NCBI GenBank assembly: GCA_945876935.1
Contig: CAMCQA010000004.1
Location: 1 to 64,000, forward strand
Length of the DNA stretch: 64,000 nucleotides
From: an uncultured Clostridia bacterium
GTDB lineage: Bacteria > Bacillota > Clostridia > Peptostreptococcales > Anaerovoracaceae
Direction of reading: 5' to 3'
Position 1 is the first letter of the stretch, and each line of letters begins with the position of its first letter. The notes below the pieces were generated by a model. That model worked only from the letters and a program-made list of their open reading frames with translations, was not told the origin of the DNA and made no database searches. Made by a program: the position numbers and the translations under genes. Positions 60,829 to 64,000 of this stretch are shown here, piece by piece.

Positions 60829-61389
60829 ATGATATTAGATATAATCATTGTAGGCGTTTTTCTACTATTTGCTGCTATAGGTATGAAGAAGGGTTTTATG
60901 GCTTCACTAATAGACATGTTCAGGGCCATTTTATCTCTTGTTCTTTGCATATTTCTAGTTCCAATAGTAAGAAAACTTCTAGTTGAAAATAACCATTTGT
61001 ACAAAGACTTTTTACCTGAGGATGAACTTAGCACTTTCATCCCTAAAATCCTTGAAAACACTTTTTTATCGCCTATTACCGATTTAATTGTAAACACTAT
61101 TTTATTCATAGTAATATTTATTTTAGTTAAATGGGCTATAAAGATTTTTGCGAAAATGCTATCAAGTAGAGACAAGAAAAGTCTCGTTGGCGGTTTTGAT
61201 AGTTTTCTAGGCTTCTTATTTGGTTCAATAAAGGGTCTTATAATAATATCTTTAGGTGTTTCTGTAATGCTTCCCCTAATAGATATCTTAGGCTTTAGTA
61301 GTTCTATAGATGGGCAAGCTCTCATAGAAAGCTCTTATATAGCTAACTATATATATAACGAGAATCCTCTTTGGAAGCTAACTGTATAA
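60829..61389 (+). CDS. CvpA-family membrane protein
   Basis: 186 residues, four hydrophobic helices (about 2-22, 28-48, 83-108, 128-150). The start LDIIIVGVFLLFAAIGMKKGFMASLIDMFRAI and the later GGFDSFLGFLFGSIKGLIIISLG match the CvpA family (related to colicin V production/bile resistance proteins) of unknown mechanism. An AAAGGAAA site precedes the ATG. Divergent from tadA and monocistronic, with a terminator shared with the feo side. Confidence 0.85.
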   Translation: MILDIIIVGVFLLFAAIGMKKGFMASLIDMFRAILSLVLCIFLVPIVRKLLVENNHLYKDFLPEDELSTFIPKILENTFLSPITDLIVNTILFIVIFILVKWAIKIFAKMLSSRDKKSLVGGFDSFLGFLFGSIKGLIIISLGVSVMLPLIDILGFSSSIDGQALIESSYIANYIYNENPLWKLTV

Positions 61390-61422
61390 TTAGTAGCCTA
61401 GTCTTATTATAAGTAAAAAATA

Positions 61423-61450
61423 AAAAGCGAGCATAACTGCTCGCTTTTCT
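61423..61450. terminator. Bidirectional terminator after the CvpA gene
   Basis: AAAAGCGAGCA-TAAC-TGCTCGCTTTT, 11 bp perfect. It serves both the CvpA gene (+) and the feo unit (-). Confidence 0.9.
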
Positions 61451-61545
61451 TTTGCTTTATAAAAGCTTATATTGTTACAATTAAAGGATTTAAAAATTTA
61501 TAAATGTTTACTAAGTCTGGAAATATCCATCTTAGTGTAAAAAGT

Positions 61546-61704
61546 CTACTTATGTGACGAACAGGATGATGAACTACATCCACCTGAGCAACCGCCTGAA
61601 CAATCACAGCTCATGCCCTTACCCTGTTTCTTTCTTCTAAACATATTAGCAACGATCGCTGCAACAACAATTACTAATATTCCTCCGAAAATATAAGTAC
61701 CCAT
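61546..61704 (-). CDS. FeoB-associated Cys-rich membrane protein
   Basis: 52 residues: one transmembrane helix (MGTYIFGGILVIVVAAIVANMF), a short basic stretch RRKKQGKGM and a Cys/Ser/Gly-rich tail (CDCSGGCSGGCSSSSCSSHK) with five cysteines. This matches the small FeoB-associated Cys-rich proteins that follow feoB in many Firmicutes and may bind iron. It starts 21 bases after the feoB stop, with an AGGTG-type site. Confidence 0.88.
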   Translation of the reverse strand: MGTYIFGGILVIVVAAIVANMFRRKKQGKGMSCDCSGGCSGGCSSSSCSSHK

Positions 61705-61724
61705 TTTTCACCTCTTTTCTAGGC

Positions 61725-64000
61725 TTATGCCTTTAAACGACCTTTCTCCGGTCTAACTAGAAGGTATACAAATGCAGCAACTATTAGGAATGATAGGCCT
61801 GTCCATACATTGAATCCACCACCATTAAATAGTACAGCCAAGTGATAAACAGCTAAGCTCACAACGTAAGCTAATCCTGTCTGATAACCTATAGCAATCC
61901 ATGTCCATTTAGCACTATTCATTTCTCTCTTTATAGCACCTATAGCGGCAAAACATGGAGCACATAGTAAGTTGAATACTAAGAATGAGTAAGCTGCTTC
62001 TGGAGAGAAAACTTCTTTCATGTTAGCCCAAATCTGCCATCCATTTTCTGCAACTTCAGATCCTGCATAAAGTACACCGAATGTACCTACTACGTTTTCT
62101 TTAGCTATAAGTCCTGTAACTGCTGCAACTGCACTTCTCCAGTTGCCCCAACCTAAAGGAATAAATATCCAAGCAATATATCCACCTATGATAGCAAGTA
62201 TACTGTCTTCCATTTCTACCATACCGAACTTGCCATCTGCAAATCCATAGCTAGAGCCAAACCATACGAATATTGTTGCAAGCAAGATAACTGTTCCTGC
62301 TTTCTTGATGAATGACCATCCTCTTTCCCACATAGATCTTAGAACATTTCCTAGTGTTGGGATATGATATGCAGGTAGCTCCATTACAAATGGTGCTGGA
62401 TCTCCTGAGAATACCTTTGTCTTCTTAAGAATGATACCGGAACAAATTATAGCTGCAATTCCAACAAAGTAAGCAGATGGTGCTACCCAAGGAGCTCCTT
62501 TGAATAGGGCACCTGCAATAAGAGCTATAATTGGCAACTTAGCACTACATGGTATGAATGATGTAGTGATGATAGTCATTCTTCTATCTCTTTCGTTTTC
62601 AATTGTACGAGATGCCATAATACCAGGTACACTACATCCTGTTCCTACTAGCATAGGAATAAATGATTTTCCTGATAATCCAAACTTTCTAAAGATTCTA
62701 TCCATGATGAAAGCTACTCTCGCCATGTATCCACAACCTTCTAAGAAAGCTAAGAATAAGAATAAAACTAACATCTGTGGTACGAATCCTAGAACAGCAC
62801 CAACGCCGGCGATTATACCATCTACAATCAGCTGCTGTAACCAGTCAGCTGTATTTAGGCTTTCCAATAGCTCACTTGCCATAACTGGAATACCCTTAAT
62901 CCATGTTCCAAATTCATTTGGATCTGGTTCTTCTACTTTCTGTGCCTCCTGATAATCGGCAAATGTAACATCTAAAGTCTTCTTAATGTTACCTTCATCA
63001 TCTCTAACTTCAGCTTTAGCAACTAAATCAGCTGCATCTGCAGGCTCTACACTAGCTTCTTCAGCGGCTGCTTCAAAAGATTCTATCTTAAGCTGAGCCA
63101 TATCATAGTCACCTACAACTTCTTCATACTGAGCAGAACCTTTTCCAAATAAGAAGAATCCGTCTCCGAACAGTCCGTCATTCGCCCAGTCAGTAGCCCA
63201 TGTACCTACAGTTTGAATTGAGAAATAATAAACTACAAACATAACCAATGCAAATATTGGTAGACCTAACCATCTATTTGTAACGACTCTATCTATTTTA
63301 TCAGATGTTGTCATCGTATTAATCTCATTTTTCTTATAGCAGTCTCCTATGATTGAGCTTATGTAGTCGTATCTTTCACAAGTGATTAAACTTTCAGCAT
63401 CATCATCTTCAACTTCTTCTACTTTTGCTATAATACCTTCTATTTTAGATAAAACAGCTGCATCTATGCTTAGCTTTGCAGCAATTTTTTCATCTCTTTC
63501 AAACAGCTTTAAAGCGTACCAGCCTTTTTCTATATCTGAAAAGTCTCCTGAAATAAGGCTCTTGATTTCTTCAATAGCCGATTTGATATTTTCTCCAAAG
63601 TTATGCTTAGCTACAGTAGATTTATTCATTGTAGCTATTTCAACAGCTTTAGCTGCAGCTTCAACTATACCTTCATTCTTTAAAGCAGAGATTTCAACAA
63701 CCGGACAGCCAATTTCTTCTGATAGCTTAGCTACATTTATTTCATCTCCTCTTTTTCTTACAATATCAATCATATTAACAGCAATTATCATAGGAATTCC
63801 TAGTTCAACAAGCTGACTTGTAAGATATAAGTTTCTCTCTAGATTTGAACCATCAATGATATTTAGAATAGCATCAGGCTTCTCATCTATTAAATAATTT
63901 CTCGCTACCACTTCTTCCAAAGTATATGGTGAAAGTGAATATATACCAGGCAGGTCAACAATTGTAACATCCTTGTGCTTTTTTAGTTTACCTTCCTTCT
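61725..64000 (-). CDS. feoB: Ferrous iron transport protein B (N-terminus cut off by window end)
   Basis: 758 residues in the window; the start and the G1 motif lie beyond 64000. The frame is open to the edge and encodes the G3 segment VDLPGIYSLSPYT there, then NMID (G4) and the G5 region. A GDI-like helical domain follows, then the membrane domain with Gate motifs (LVGTGCSVPGIMASRTIENERDRR.. and TSFIPCSAKLPII). Between the first and second membrane helices there is an unusual ~80-residue acidic, extracytoplasmic insertion (62895-63140). Followed by the Cys-rich partner gene. Confidence 0.96.
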   Translation of the reverse strand, partial: KEGKLKKHKDVTIVDLPGIYSLSPYTLEEVVARNYLIDEKPDAILNIIDGSNLERNLYLTSQLVELGIPMIIAVNMIDIVRKRGDEINVAKLSEEIGCPVVEISALKNEGIVEAAAKAVEIATMNKSTVAKHNFGENIKSAIEEIKSLISGDFSDIEKGWYALKLFERDEKIAAKLSIDAAVLSKIEGIIAKVEEVEDDDAESLITCERYDYISSIIGDCYKKNEINTMTTSDKIDRVVTNRWLGLPIFALVMFVVYYFSIQTVGTWATDWANDGLFGDGFFLFGKGSAQYEEVVGDYDMAQLKIESFEAAAEEASVEPADAADLVAKAEVRDDEGNIKKTLDVTFADYQEAQKVEEPDPNEFGTWIKGIPVMASELLESLNTADWLQQLIVDGIIAGVGAVLGFVPQMLVLFLFLAFLEGCGYMARVAFIMDRIFRKFGLSGKSFIPMLVGTGCSVPGIMASRTIENERDRRMTIITTSFIPCSAKLPIIALIAGALFKGAPWVAPSAYFVGIAAIICSGIILKKTKVFSGDPAPFVMELPAYHIPTLGNVLRSMWERGWSFIKKAGTVILLATIFVWFGSSYGFADGKFGMVEMEDSILAIIGGYIAWIFIPLGWGNWRSAVAAVTGLIAKENVVGTFGVLYAGSEVAENGWQIWANMKEVFSPEAAYSFLVFNLLCAPCFAAIGAIKREMNSAKWTWIAIGYQTGLAYVVSLAVYHLAVLFNGGGFNVWTGLSFLIVAAFVYLLVRPEKGRLKA

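Noticed and set aside
1-64000. CRISPR arrays, prophage or complete insertion sequences
   Set aside because: No regularly spaced direct repeats, phage structural genes or intact transposase genes were seen.

Overview
The window looks like chromosomal DNA of a low-GC, strictly anaerobic member of the Clostridia (Firmicutes). The reasons are AT-rich intergenic DNA, AGGAGG-type ribosome binding sites, a complete [FeFe]-hydrogenase maturation set (HydE, HydG, HydF plus a TM1266-type regulator), a B12-dependent ribonucleotide reductase, thiolase and 3-hydroxybutyryl-CoA dehydrogenase of the butyrate/crotonate route, and FeoB with a small Cys-rich partner. I cannot name family or genus with confidence. 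Almost everything is on the minus strand; only serA, a MocR-type regulator, one ECF S component and a CvpA protein are on the plus strand.

Layout. 1-5.1 kb: the start of tuf, tRNA-Thr, then rlmB, folA, thyA, mrnC, cysS and cysE (tRNA/rRNA processing, folate/dTMP and cysteine supply). 5.3-11.1 kb: a PHP phosphoesterase and a DUF1461 membrane protein, DUF1292 with an Fe-S-type Rrf2 regulator, uvrC, and a catalytically dead S11 carboxypeptidase-like membrane protein. 11.1-17.8 kb: a flavin disulfide oxidoreductase, a serine-biosynthesis block (apgM, serC and divergent serA sharing a palindromic promoter), and a CofE-like ligase. 17.9-25.7 kb: a large SUFU/Imm33-type protein, thiolase, DUF2156, isochorismatase-like hydrolase, surE, sirtuin and an ECF S component divergent from a MocR/PdxR-like regulator. 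27-31 kb: HIRAN protein, nrdJ with an NrdR-like operator inside its promoter, and a DUF368 lipid-carrier transporter.

31.1-35.2 kb is the accessory island and the most unusual part. It has three tandem paralogues of an unrecognised 142-150 residue protein, two copies of a GC-richer structured RNA candidate whose helices change in a compensatory way between copies, a duplicated downstream block carrying protein remnants, and a separate small-RNA-like transcript with a strong terminator. I read it as a repeatedly duplicated gene plus RNA-leader module, perhaps immunity-related, but its function is unknown.

35.2-43.5 kb: ctpA, a 49-residue membrane protein, metA and metY (methionine by the O-acetylhomoserine route), the TM1266 regulator, dCMP deaminase, truA, yhbY, glnS and a small membrane protein. 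43.6-49.5 kb: hydF, hydG and hydE behind an attenuator-like leader, then prmC and rho. 49.6-64 kb: an ECF S component, hbd, a glucose-6-phosphate-isomerase-like pseudoenzyme beside DUF1846, a 32-residue membrane peptide, DUF1934, hslO, phosphoglucomutase, an FCD-type GntR regulator, ispE (with a locally GC-rich patch), an Ig-like membrane protein, tadA, cvpA and the feoB module, which runs off the window end.

Together these genes describe an anaerobe that makes serine, cysteine and methionine, makes dTMP through ThyA/DHFR, assembles an H-cluster and imports Fe(II) and vitamins. No CRISPR array, rRNA operon, complete insertion sequence or prophage is visible.
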